Shown in pieces: positions 36,578-48,194 of a stretch of DNA of 64,000 nt (the first letter of the stretch is position 1; each line of letters opens with the position of its first letter). The notes beneath the pieces were generated by a model. The model was given only the letters and a program-made list of their open reading frames with translations. It did no database searches and was not told the DNA's origin. The translations under genes and the position numbers were made by a program. This DNA is from Flavobacterium taihuense (lineage in GTDB: Bacteria > Bacteroidota > Bacteroidia > Flavobacteriales > Flavobacteriaceae): contig NZ_JAHWYN010000001.1 in NCBI RefSeq assembly GCF_019351435.1, positions 127,785 through 191,784 of the forward strand, written 5' to 3'.

Positions 36578-37555
36578 ATGAAAAAAATTCTATTTTATTT
36601 ATTTCTATTAACTTCTGTAGTTTCAAAAGCTCAGATAAATCCTAATTTCTATGGAGATCCTGATGAACTCAAACAATTAAAAACCCGCCCTTTACTTGTT
36701 GAAGTTTTAGAAGAAGATCCAGATGTTTTAAAGAAATTAAGTAAGCCAAAAAAAGCTGAAGAATTAGAAGACTACAAAAAATTTGTAGTTGATTTTAACA
36801 GAGATTTTAAAGTTTATGCTCAAAAATATTGGATTTATACTGATAAAATGGAATTTAAAACTGCTACCGAAATTGAGGCTTTACAAAAAGCTAAGAGTAA
36901 ATCGTATGCTGTTTTAAGACTAGTTCAATTAAATGATAAAGGTTATTGGGGAATTAAAACAAATCAAAATGTTCCTGCAATTGCATTTACTAGAATTGAA
37001 AGCAATATTGCTAAAACAGATTCTAAGATTTATCTACCATCAAGACATTTAAATAATGATAAATCTTTATCAGAAGCTGACTACAAATACGCTTTATCAA
37101 TTTTACAGGCGAATGTGGATTGGATTATTGCCAATGATAAAGTTTTAAATTTTGATAAATATGCTGAAAAAATGGCCAAAGAAAGTGTATCAAAATTAAA
37201 AGGGAAAACATTGTTGGTTGAGGATAATATGTTGATGAAAGGGAGAACAAAAGAAGCAGCAATAAAAAATTATGGTGGTGATTTAAAGTTTGTTCCTGAA
37301 TCTGAATTAAACGATGCGCTTGTTAACAAATCGAAAAATACTGCTGTTGTATACACAGCTCCGTACGGAATTGTTAAGTCAAATGCATCATTCGTTCAGT
37401 GGTCTACAATAGTATATTTTAAAATAATTGTAGATTGTGAAACAAATGAAATACTTTGGCTTTACATGCCAGGAGGAATGGATTGGGGAGCAAATGTGTC
37501 AAATCAATTGACTGAAGGGGAATTTAAAGTTATGGCAGATTTAAAAATTATATAA
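36578..37555 (+). CDS. Unknown exported protein
   Basis: I do not recognise a family. The 325-residue product has a signal peptide (to SKAQ, about residue 19). A Lys/Glu-rich, helical first half follows, then a part with more beta strands. It ends in the segment DCETNEILWLYMPGGMDWG, which looks like a conserved strand-turn. There are no Cys pairs, zinc motifs or sorting tail. The gene and its leader are visibly AT-richer than the mfd gene beside it, so it may be younger in this place. It stands alone, with a -7 element in front and a terminator behind. Confidence 0.7.
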   Translation: MKKILFYLFLLTSVVSKAQINPNFYGDPDELKQLKTRPLLVEVLEEDPDVLKKLSKPKKAEELEDYKKFVVDFNRDFKVYAQKYWIYTDKMEFKTATEIEALQKAKSKSYAVLRLVQLNDKGYWGIKTNQNVPAIAFTRIESNIAKTDSKIYLPSRHLNNDKSLSEADYKYALSILQANVDWIIANDKVLNFDKYAEKMAKESVSKLKGKTLLVEDNMLMKGRTKEAAIKNYGGDLKFVPESELNDALVNKSKNTAVVYTAPYGIVKSNASFVQWSTIVYFKIIVDCETNEILWLYMPGGMDWGANVSNQLTEGEFKVMADLKII

Positions 37556-37609
37556 CCATTAAGACGCTAAAATTAAATGGGGTGATGATGCAACTGACCC
37601 TAAAATAAA

Positions 37610-37644
37610 AAAAGACCTTTAGAAATTTTCTAGAGGTCTTTTTT
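37610..37644. terminator. Bidirectional terminator between the unknown gene and SusD
   Basis: AAAAGACCTTTAGAAA (37610-37625) pairs with 37627-37642 at 15 of 16 positions, with A and T runs outside. The outer stem AAAGACCT/AGGTCTTT is shared with 4815-4848. Confidence 0.85.
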
Positions 37645-37667
37645 GTTTGCTCAATCTTAGATCCTAA

Positions 37668-39179
37668 TTATTTAACCAATGGATTGGATTGAAGTTCTGT
37701 TAAAGGAACTGGATAAAAATTGTTTTTAGCAGGATCAAAGCCGTTGCGTCCAATAGCGTCTAGAGCTGCTTTTGTTTTTCCCCAACGGCGTAAATCATAG
37801 AAGCGGAAGTTTTCTTGAGGGAACTCAATAATTCTTTCGTGCTCAATTTGAACTTTCACCTGATCATAAGTAGTTCCTGTCATTCCTGGCATATCGGCTC
37901 TAGCACGAACCTGATTGATTAAAGGTATCGCTGCGGCTGTTTGCCCCAATTCATTTAGTGCTTCTGCTTGCATTAATAGTACATTAGAATATCTCATAAG
38001 AGGAATATTTAGTCCAATGAATTCTTGATCCATTTTTTCCTGAGTAGTTGGAATGAATTTACGGAATACAGGTTTGTCGGTATCACCAAAACGTTCATCG
38101 TATGTTTTTCCAAACAAAAGAGGATTGGCAGGATCATTAAAATAAGGATCCTTAAAGAATATGGTACTGTACAAACGAGAATCATAACCGCCAGTGGTGG
38201 CTATTTTACCTTCTTTTTTGTATTCGTCCATCAACATGGGACTTGGTAGGATTTCATCCCATCCACCCAGTTCACTTGCCGCCATCCAGTAATGAATAGC
38301 TGTACGATAGGAGGCTCCATTTGCTGTATTTTCAGAAAATTGTAATTCAAAAATGGATTCTGGTGAATTCTCATTGCTTCCATCAAACATACTGCCGTAA
38401 TTCTTAACAAGGGAATATCCTTGAACCTTATTTAAGGCAGTAATAGACTCGTTGAGGTGTGCTTGCTTTTGAGCGGTTTCTTCGTAGGCACGAGTTAAAT
38501 AAGCAAAACCAAGATAACTATTCGCCGCTCCACTGGTAGCACGACCAGTATTGTCACTCGGCTGTACTGCTGGGAGTATAGCTGAGACGGCTTTTAACTC
38601 ACTGGTGATAAAATCCCAAGCTTCAACGCGAGTCGATAAAGGAGCATTTAATTCGGATTGATCTGTGATGTATTTTTTTCGAATAATAATTTGATTCCAA
38701 TTCAGTAGTAATTTCATGTGGTAATAGGCGCGAAGAAAACGGGCTTCCGCTTCAATCTTTGCTCTGTCACTATCATTTATAGTTGATGAAGGAATTTGTT
38801 TCAATTTATCAATAACTTGGTTGGCATTGCTTATTCCTCTATAATTATTATTCCAATAACTAGTAAATTGGCTGTTACCATTGGTGTAATTAAAAGCGTA
38901 TAGTTCTACCCAATTTTGATAATTTTGAGCATCACTTCCCAATAGGCAAATGTCTTCGCGGTATGCTTCGACGGACCATTTTACTTCCGAAAATGCCCAT
39001 TCATCAGTAGAGCCTTCCAATTGGGCGTAAGTTGCCGCCAATCCTGCTTCGGCATCTGATTTGTTTCTCCAAAAATTTTGAGAAGTAAGTTCATCTGGTG
39101 ATTGTTGATCTAAAAAATCACTACATCCAACTAAAGTGAGTAAACTTACGATTGAAAATATATAAAATGTCTTTTTCAT
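37668..39179 (-). CDS. RagB/SusD family nutrient-binding lipoprotein (orphan pair)
   Basis: SusD-like proteins sit on the outer surface as the lid of a SusC channel and bind the incoming glycan or peptide. The 503-residue product has a lipoprotein signal with Cys19 (LVGCSDFLDQQSPDEL), TPR-like helices (AEARFLRAYYHMKLL) and the C-terminal SusD hallmark FPQENFRFYDLRRWG. It is 105 bases after its SusC partner. No glycoside hydrolase, peptidase or SusE gene follows, so the ligand cannot be guessed from context. Confidence 0.93.
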   Translation of the reverse strand: MKKTFYIFSIVSLLTLVGCSDFLDQQSPDELTSQNFWRNKSDAEAGLAATYAQLEGSTDEWAFSEVKWSVEAYREDICLLGSDAQNYQNWVELYAFNYTNGNSQFTSYWNNNYRGISNANQVIDKLKQIPSSTINDSDRAKIEAEARFLRAYYHMKLLLNWNQIIIRKKYITDQSELNAPLSTRVEAWDFITSELKAVSAILPAVQPSDNTGRATSGAANSYLGFAYLTRAYEETAQKQAHLNESITALNKVQGYSLVKNYGSMFDGSNENSPESIFELQFSENTANGASYRTAIHYWMAASELGGWDEILPSPMLMDEYKKEGKIATTGGYDSRLYSTIFFKDPYFNDPANPLLFGKTYDERFGDTDKPVFRKFIPTTQEKMDQEFIGLNIPLMRYSNVLLMQAEALNELGQTAAAIPLINQVRARADMPGMTGTTYDQVKVQIEHERIIEFPQENFRFYDLRRWGKTKAALDAIGRNGFDPAKNNFYPVPLTELQSNPLVK

Positions 39180-39284
39180 ATCTAGATATTATTTGTTTTT
39201 TATAGGAATATGGTATCGCCATTCTTCATTTCATTTTATGTTTTGAATCATGGCGATTTCATAATTGTGTTTTTAAAGATTTTA

Positions 39285-42200
39285 TTAAAAATTAAATTGG
39301 ACACCCGATACGAATGATCTCGTAAAAGGATATACAAAACGATCTACACCAGTATTAAGAACCGATGATCTTGAAAACTCAGGATCAATACCTTGATAGT
39401 TAGTGATTGTAAATAAATTTTCGGCACCTACGTAGAATCTCAATTTGTCAATTTTTGCTCCTGCTAAGAATTTCTCAGGAATGGTATACCCAAATTGTAA
39501 TTGACGAAGACGTATAAAATCACCGCTTTCAAGAAAACGTGTTGATTCACGACTGTTTCCGTTTGGATCTGATAAAACGGCGCGTGGAATGTTACTATGA
39601 TTCTCAGGAGTCCATGCATTAAGGGTAGTAGCTAGCATGTTTGTACCATTATTCATAGATTCGTAGAAGTATCTGTTTCCATTATACAGTTTGTTTCCCC
39701 AAGCACTTCCTATTAAAGCTGAAAAATCAAATCCCATATAATTGGCTCCCAAAATAAGATTGGCTTCCAGTTTAGGCAGTCCAGTTCCAGAATACACTTT
39801 ATCCTCTTCATCAATAGTTCCGTTGCCATTTATATCTTTGAAACGAATATCTCCAGGTTTTGCGTCTGGTTGAATTAAATTACCATTTTTACTATAGGCG
39901 TTTACTTCATCCATAGATTGAAAAATACCGTCGGTCTGATATAAATAAAAGGCACTAATTGGTTTTCCTACGTGAGCTTGAGTTGGAAAATGTTCAGCTC
40001 CAAATTTTAAGCCTTCTCCATAAATCACTTGACCTTCATTGGCGAGTGACACGACTTTATTTTCAAGGGTAGTTAGATTGAATCCTACATTATAGTTGAA
40101 TTCATTCACTTTATTACGGTAATTAATTTCAAACTCAAAACCTTGATTGCTGATTTCTCCTACATTTAAAACAGGGTCATTGATTCCTGCCGAAGGAGCA
40201 ATTTTTTTGGTAATCAGCAAATCTTGCGTTGTATTGTAGTAATAGTTCATAGACCCGCTTAGTTTTCCGCCTCGAATGGTATAATCAATTCCAATATTTT
40301 TAGAGTCGGTTGTTTCCCATTGTAGATCTTTATTCTCTAATGTGGTTGCAATACTTCCTGGCCAAGGATTGTTGCCATTCCCTTGCACATATCCATATTT
40401 TAAATTATTCCCAGTAGTGATTAAGGCGCTAGAAGAATAATATCCTAATGCTGATTCGCTACCCAATTGTCCCCAACTCGCACGTAATTTTAAATTAGAC
40501 ATGAAGAAATTGTCAGGATAGAATTCTTCTTTTTCAATTTTCCAACCGATTGCGATAGAAGGAAATGTACCGTAACGACTGTTCTCTCCAAATTTTGAAG
40601 ATCCATCATGTCTCAAACTCATTTGAAGAAGGTAACGGTCTTTATAGGAATAATTTAAACGCCCAAAATAAGACAATCTATTGTATTGGAATTTTGAACC
40701 ATCGGCATTATAAGTACCTCCTTTTCCGGCCCCAATAGTTTCAAAGCTTGAATCTAAAAATCCAGCAGCTTGTTCTGAAGTTACAATTTGTCCATTTTCT
40801 ATGGTATAGTTTGTTGTTTTTCCTTCAACTTCAACTCCTGTCCATTCAGATGACATCTCGTTTAAGGTATTACCCAGCATTAAATTGAAAGTATGATCCC
40901 CAAAAGTTTTATCAACGGTAAGTATATTGTCTAATATTTGGTTATCCCAATGTGTATTTGTATTACTTTGTACCGTATATAAATGTGGCTCTTTATTATT
41001 AGCAATATAAGGTGGATTATGTGCCGTTAATTGGTTATTCGTTACGCGATATGAATAAGCAATTTTATATTTTATCCAAGAGGCGATGTTGGCAGTTACC
41101 CCAAAATTGGCTGTAAAATCTTGTCCTTTATCTATTTTTGAGTTGAAATTTTGTTCAGCAACAGGATTAGTGTAAGAAGGCAGCCCGTTTTTATTGGTCA
41201 GTCCATATCCGTAGATTTCATTGGTATCATATACTGGAACCAATGGTGAAATTGAATACACTTCTTTCAATTGAAATAACGGAAGTTGGCTTTGCGTCCC
41301 AACATAAGCCATTTTGGCATCGATATCAAAAATTGATTTTTTAAAACTAAGTCTTGCGCTTGCGTTTTGTCTTTCAAAATCATTACCAATTACAATCCCT
41401 TCTTCTTTGACAAGGTTACCATATAGTGCATATTTTACATTTCCGTCTTTACCCTGAATCCCCAAACCGTAGTTTTGAGCTAGTCCAGTGCGGAAAACTT
41501 CATCTTGCCAATTGGTATTAGCGGTTGCCGGAGTAGTAATATATGCCGGTAAAGCAACAGGTTGATTTGAATATTGATTGTAATTATCATAAATATTTTT
41601 GGTTACCGTTTGGTAGCCTTTGGCATCCAGCATTTCAAGTTGATTGGCTGCTGATGAACTATTCAGATATGCTGTAAAATCAACTTTTACGCCGTCTTTT
41701 TGTCCATTTTTAGTCGTAACCAAAATAACTCCGTTTGCAGCAAGCGATCCGTAAATCGCTGCAGCAGCTCCATCTTTAAGAACTTCCATGGATTCAATAT
41801 CATTTGGACTTACCGTATTTATTGATCCCTGAAAACCATCAATAATATATAAGGGTTCTGTGTTTCCAAAGGTATTTACCCCTCTTATTTTTACACTTAC
41901 GCCGCCACCGGCTAGTCCACCCGTTTTTTGAACATTTACTCCCGAAACTAATCCCTGTAAAGCCTCGGCGGCACTGGCAGTAGTTCTATTTTCTATGCTC
42001 TCTTTTTTTATGGAAGAAATGGCTCCGGTAACATCACTTTTTTTCATTTTTCCATAACCAACAACGATTACTTCGTCTAGTTTATTGGTTTGTTCTAGCA
42101 GTGAGACGTTAATTTGGGTTTGAGTGCCTACAAGTTCCGTTTGTTCTGTAAATCCGATGTAAGAGAATGTCAAACTTGGAGCAATTACAGTAGAAGGAAT

Positions 42201-42440
42201 ACTCATGCTATATTTACCGTCAAAATCAGAATTGGTGCTGATTTTTGTTCCTTTTACAAAAATGTTTACACTTGGGAGTGTATTTCCTTTTTTGTCGGTT
42301 ATTGTTCCTGTGATGGTAATGCTGTTTGAAGCACTCTTGTTTTGATTGTGGTCCTGTGCATGAATGGCATTAGGTAGCCCAACGCATAAAAGAAGAGCGA
42401 TGCAAATAGCGCTCCTTAATTGTGATATTGATTGTTTCAT
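39285..42440 (-). CDS. SusC/RagA family TonB-dependent outer-membrane transporter (orphan pair)
   Basis: This 1051-residue outer-membrane channel takes up a glycan or peptide with energy from TonB. The start is set to the ATG at 42440 (MKQSISQLRSAICIALLL), because 18 extra residues of the longer frame would precede a good signal peptide. After the signal peptide come a carboxypeptidase-D-like repeat (ITGTITDKKGNTLPSVNIFV), the SusC plug start (DEVIVVGYGKMKKSDVTGA), the plug and a 22-strand barrel. There is no STN domain, so it does not signal to a FecR/ECF pair. Over 1.2 kb of non-coding DNA lies before it. Confidence 0.94.
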   Translation of the reverse strand: MKQSISQLRSAICIALLLCVGLPNAIHAQDHNQNKSASNSITITGTITDKKGNTLPSVNIFVKGTKISTNSDFDGKYSMSIPSTVIAPSLTFSYIGFTEQTELVGTQTQINVSLLEQTNKLDEVIVVGYGKMKKSDVTGAISSIKKESIENRTTASAAEALQGLVSGVNVQKTGGLAGGGVSVKIRGVNTFGNTEPLYIIDGFQGSINTVSPNDIESMEVLKDGAAAAIYGSLAANGVILVTTKNGQKDGVKVDFTAYLNSSSAANQLEMLDAKGYQTVTKNIYDNYNQYSNQPVALPAYITTPATANTNWQDEVFRTGLAQNYGLGIQGKDGNVKYALYGNLVKEEGIVIGNDFERQNASARLSFKKSIFDIDAKMAYVGTQSQLPLFQLKEVYSISPLVPVYDTNEIYGYGLTNKNGLPSYTNPVAEQNFNSKIDKGQDFTANFGVTANIASWIKYKIAYSYRVTNNQLTAHNPPYIANNKEPHLYTVQSNTNTHWDNQILDNILTVDKTFGDHTFNLMLGNTLNEMSSEWTGVEVEGKTTNYTIENGQIVTSEQAAGFLDSSFETIGAGKGGTYNADGSKFQYNRLSYFGRLNYSYKDRYLLQMSLRHDGSSKFGENSRYGTFPSIAIGWKIEKEEFYPDNFFMSNLKLRASWGQLGSESALGYYSSSALITTGNNLKYGYVQGNGNNPWPGSIATTLENKDLQWETTDSKNIGIDYTIRGGKLSGSMNYYYNTTQDLLITKKIAPSAGINDPVLNVGEISNQGFEFEINYRNKVNEFNYNVGFNLTTLENKVVSLANEGQVIYGEGLKFGAEHFPTQAHVGKPISAFYLYQTDGIFQSMDEVNAYSKNGNLIQPDAKPGDIRFKDINGNGTIDEEDKVYSGTGLPKLEANLILGANYMGFDFSALIGSAWGNKLYNGNRYFYESMNNGTNMLATTLNAWTPENHSNIPRAVLSDPNGNSRESTRFLESGDFIRLRQLQFGYTIPEKFLAGAKIDKLRFYVGAENLFTITNYQGIDPEFSRSSVLNTGVDRFVYPFTRSFVSGVQFNF

Positions 42441-42838
42441 ATGAGATAGTTTAAGATAATAGTTTAAAAAAAGTGGAGGATAATTTGCCTCCATTTGCTA
42501 ATTGTTCCTTTTTTTCACCTCCTTTTTTTTCATAATGCAAATAATTATTGGTACTATTTTAATTTTTTTGTTAATCATAGAAAATGGTTTTTATGTCTTT
42601 TTATTGAAGAAATAGATGGTCGATTTGCTTTAAATAAATGATCAAATTAAGGTATTAGGTCATAAAATGATTTGTTTTGTTTCGTGTTTTTTTATATGCA
42701 TAAATAAATTTTTTAGAGTTATATTGAATTTTTGACAATTTTTAGCCTGTTTTAAAATGATATATTTTTTTTATATCCATTTTTATAAAAATAATGATTT
42801 CAAAAATAGATAAGTTTTAAAGCAGCTATACACTAGTA

Positions 42839-42853
42839 CCTACCAGTTTATTC
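42839..42853 (+). repeat. CCTACCAGT motif, copy A
   Basis: CCTACCAGTTTATTC, the exact reverse complement of 43424-43438. A candidate operator half. Confidence 0.65.
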
Positions 42854-43135
42854 GATGTAAAAGGAATGCAGAAGACAATGAATAATTGCAGCAAAGTTTG
42901 AGGTAATATAGTATCATTTAAAAGCGGTTAGCGTTTAGTTGTCGTTTTATGACGGTCTCTAATTTTAGGCTGTTTTACGCATTCTGGATTTTGCAAATAC
43001 TAAGAATGGGAATGGAGATGTTTTGGATAATATCGAGTCCAAAAAAGACCTTTTCATAATTTTTGATTATCGATTATAATGCCAAAGAAGTGATTTTGAA
43101 TTGTTTTTTTAACTTTTTTTCATCTCTATTTTGAA

Positions 43136-43144
43136 CCTACCAGT
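43136..43144 (+). repeat. CCTACCAGT motif, copy B
   Basis: CCTACCAGT in the same direction as copy A, about 300 bases on; the flanks differ. Confidence 0.55.
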
Positions 43145-43423
43145 GAAGAAAATTTTTAGTTTCTATAATTTAAGAATAGTATATTTTCTGCTATACATGA
43201 AGAGTTAACAGGAGGTCGTCAATTTATTTGAATTAGATTGTCATATTTCGCAAAGAATAGTGTGTTTATCACACTTTTTGGAGAGCAGAATAGAAATCGG
43301 AATAGTATACTATAATGAAATCAAAGTTTATTAGAGACAAATTTTGTTAAAAAAAGGACTGGTTTTTAATAAGAAGAAATAGATTCTGGTGATCCATTTG
43401 GGATGTAGTCTTGTATAAATTAA

Positions 43424-43438
43424 GAATAAACTGGTAGG
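43424..43438 (-). repeat. CCTACCAGT motif, copy C (inverted)
   Basis: The minus strand reads CCTACCAGTTTATTC, identical to copy A over 15 bases. Spacing A-B-C is about 300 bases each. Confidence 0.65.
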
Positions 43439-43642
43439 GTTTTTTGAGACGACATTGTTTTTTCAAAGGAAAGGCATGTATAAAAGAATTGTGTTATTGC
43501 TTAGGTTTGAAATCTGGGTGAAAGACATAGACAACTATGCTTTTATTCTGTATTTTGTCGGTGAAAAGAAATTGAATATTTAGTCAAAAGTGTTGTAGTT
43601 GATATTGAATAAAAGGAGTCAAATAATAATATAACTATTTCG

Positions 43643-43650
43643 TATATTTG
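43643..43650 (+). promoter_or_regulatory. Candidate -7 element of the AraC-family gene
   Basis: TATATTTG fits TAnnTTTG 21 bases before the ATG at 43672. No TTG at normal spacing. Confidence 0.45.
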
Positions 43651-43671
43651 ATTTTTACAAATTTATTCCCA

Positions 43672-44601
43672 ATGAAATCAAAATCGATAGAAGAGTTCTA
43701 CCAAGATATTGCGAGAGACTCCAATACGGAACCAAGTTCGTTATTGCCCAATGGAATCCAAAAAGAAATTGGTCATTTCAATGTTTTCAATATCCAAGAG
43801 CTTTTTGAAAAGATGAGGCTTAAACCAGTTATGCCGTATGATCGAAGAGCTTATTTTAAAATAAGCTTGATACGAGGGAAAAACAGAGTCGAATATGCAG
43901 ATCGAGTAATTGAAATTGAAGAGAATGCCCTTTTATTTGCCACACCCAAAATTCCTTATAATTATGTTCCCCGGGATACCCAGCAATCGGGTCATTTTTG
44001 TGTGTTTACCAATGAGTTTTTGAACAACAATAAAAGCGGAATAGAGATGGATAAGCTACCAATTTTTCAAACGGATGGTTATCCTGTTTTTCAGTTGACA
44101 CAGGAAGAGTCGGGAGCAATTGAATTGATTTTTAAAAAGATACACCAAGAAATCAATTCGGATTATGTATACAAATACGATTTGATTCGAAATTATGTAA
44201 CAGAGTTGATTCATTTTGGACAAAAATTGCAACCCGTAACCGCCTTGTATTCCAAACATAATTCATCAGTTAGGGTTTCTTCTTTATTTGCAGAATTACT
44301 CGAAAGACAATTTCCAATTGAGTCACCCCGTCAGCGGCTGGAACTAAAATCGGCCAAAGATTTTGCTACGCGTTTGGCCGTTCATGTCAATCATCTTAAT
44401 AAAGTTTTAAAAGAAAACACAGGCAAGACTACCACTGAGTTAATCAGCGACCGATTGATTCATGAAGCTAAGATTTTATTGAAAGAAACGAATTGGAACA
44501 TTTCGGAAATTGCCTATTCACTGGGTTTTGAAGAGTTGGCACATTTTTCTAATTTTTTCAAAAAACAAACCGCTTTAACGCCTATAGCTTTTCGAGTTTA
44601 A
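43672..44601 (+). CDS. AraC family transcriptional regulator
   Basis: This 309-residue regulator has a cupin-like N-terminal sensor part (about 30-190) and a C-terminal double helix-turn-helix (about 210-305): FATRLAVHVNHLNKVLKENTG in the first half, ISEIAYSLGFEELAHFSNFF in the second. The ATG at 43672 is chosen over a TTG at 43648 that lies inside the -7 element. It is divergent from the orphan SusC gene and 101 bases before the SDR gene. In other bacteria such AraC genes often control the adjacent SDR; here the target is inferred only. Confidence 0.9.
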   Translation: MKSKSIEEFYQDIARDSNTEPSSLLPNGIQKEIGHFNVFNIQELFEKMRLKPVMPYDRRAYFKISLIRGKNRVEYADRVIEIEENALLFATPKIPYNYVPRDTQQSGHFCVFTNEFLNNNKSGIEMDKLPIFQTDGYPVFQLTQEESGAIELIFKKIHQEINSDYVYKYDLIRNYVTELIHFGQKLQPVTALYSKHNSSVRVSSLFAELLERQFPIESPRQRLELKSAKDFATRLAVHVNHLNKVLKENTGKTTTELISDRLIHEAKILLKETNWNISEIAYSLGFEELAHFSNFFKKQTALTPIAFRV

Positions 44602-44648
44602 ATAAATTGATTTGAATTTTGCAAACTCTGGATTGATATTTGCAATTC

Positions 44649-44675
44649 TTGGGCTTTACTTCTCTACTAATTTTG
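44649..44675 (+). promoter_or_regulatory. Promoter of the SDR gene
   Basis: TTG at 44649-44651, 16 bases, then TAATTTTG at 44668-44675, 27 bases before the ATG. Confidence 0.5.
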
Positions 44676-44702
44676 TCCTATCAATTTAAAACAAAATTAT
44701 AG

Positions 44703-45470
44703 ATGGAAAATAAAAATAATAAAATAGCATTAGTTACCGGAGGAAGTCGCGGTTTAGGAAAAGACATGGCTTTGAATCTTGCGAAAAAAGGGTTTGACGT
44801 AATTTTAACTTTCAACAGTAAAAAAAAGGAAGCTGAAGAAGTAGTATCCGAAATCGAAAAGTTAGGACAAAAAGCAGTAGCCATTCAGCTGAATGTAGCT
44901 GATGTGGATAGTTTTGATTTGTTTTTTGAAAAGGTTAAAACGGCTTTAAAAAGCAATTTCGATACCGATAAAATCGATTTTTTAATCAACAATGCGGGAG
45001 TTGGTCTTCATGAAAATTTTTCGACAACAACTACAAATCAATTTGATGATTTGGTTAATATTCAATTCAAAGGGCCATTTTTTCTAACCCAAAAAGCGTT
45101 GGAAGTTATGAACGATGAAGGTGGGATTGTAAATATATCGTCGGGATTGACTCGTTTTTCATTTCCGGGATATTCGACTTATGCTAGCATGAAAGGGGCT
45201 ATGGAGACATTGACCAAATATCAGGCTAGGGAATTGGGATCAAGAAAAATCAGAGTCAATATTGTGGCACCAGGTGCTATAGAAACTGATTTTGGTGGCG
45301 GTGCAGTTCGCGATAACGAACAACTCAATCAATTAGTTGCTTCGTTGACTGCTTTAGGTCGGGCAGGTTTACCTGATGATATTGGAAGTGTAGTTGCTTT
45401 TTTGTGCACTGATGATGCCAAATGGGTGAACGGACAACGCATTGAAGTTTCGGGAGGAATGAATTTGTAA
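44703..45470 (+). CDS. SDR family NAD(P)-dependent oxidoreductase
   Basis: This 255-residue classical short-chain dehydrogenase has the cofactor motif GGSRGLG (13-19), NNAG near 97-100, the catalytic Ser in NISSGLTRF and Y160/K164 in YASMKGAM. The C-terminal GQRIEVSGGM closes the fold. The Arg after GGS suggests NADP preference. The substrate is unknown. It follows the AraC regulator and is likely under its control, probably in aldehyde or ketone detoxification. Confidence 0.92.
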   Translation: MENKNNKIALVTGGSRGLGKDMALNLAKKGFDVILTFNSKKKEAEEVVSEIEKLGQKAVAIQLNVADVDSFDLFFEKVKTALKSNFDTDKIDFLINNAGVGLHENFSTTTTNQFDDLVNIQFKGPFFLTQKALEVMNDEGGIVNISSGLTRFSFPGYSTYASMKGAMETLTKYQARELGSRKIRVNIVAPGAIETDFGGGAVRDNEQLNQLVASLTALGRAGLPDDIGSVVAFLCTDDAKWVNGQRIEVSGGMNL

Positions 45471-45478
45471 ATATTTAA

Positions 45479-45531
45479 AAATAGAAACAAAAAAAGAAGC
45501 TTCAAAAGCTTCTTTTTTTTTGTTTCTATTT
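45479..45531. terminator. Bidirectional terminator between SDR and GH97 genes
   Basis: AAGAAGCTT (45494-45502) pairs with 45506-45514, extended by A and T runs and by AGAAACA/TGTTTCT. It could serve the SDR gene; the GH97 gene ends 136 bases further on. Confidence 0.8.
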
Positions 45532-45666
45532 GCAACGACTGTAACCAAACCGAAAGATTTACACTTGCAGCAGTTGTAATGCAGAAGGTTCAAGTTACAG
45601 ATTGATTTGTTGCAATTTTGAGTCTAATTCAAAATTCATGATTGAAGTTTTACTTATACAATATTT

Positions 45667-48194
<2,528 letters not shown>

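Larger units (their letters stand above)
42441..43671. other. 1.2-kb intergenic region before the orphan SusC gene
   Basis: No reading frame of note on either strand. It is AT-rich with long T runs near the susC start. Three copies of CCTACCAGT are found (42839-42847 and 43136-43144 direct, 43430-43438 inverted), so it is probably the control region for the divergent SusC gene and AraC gene. No further structure or RNA gene recognised. Confidence 0.7.

Noticed and set aside
42839..43438. A 600-base segment with 15-base inverted ends, possible MITE
   Set aside because: No target-site duplication, a third copy of the motif lies inside, and no transposase-like ends; operator sites are more likely.
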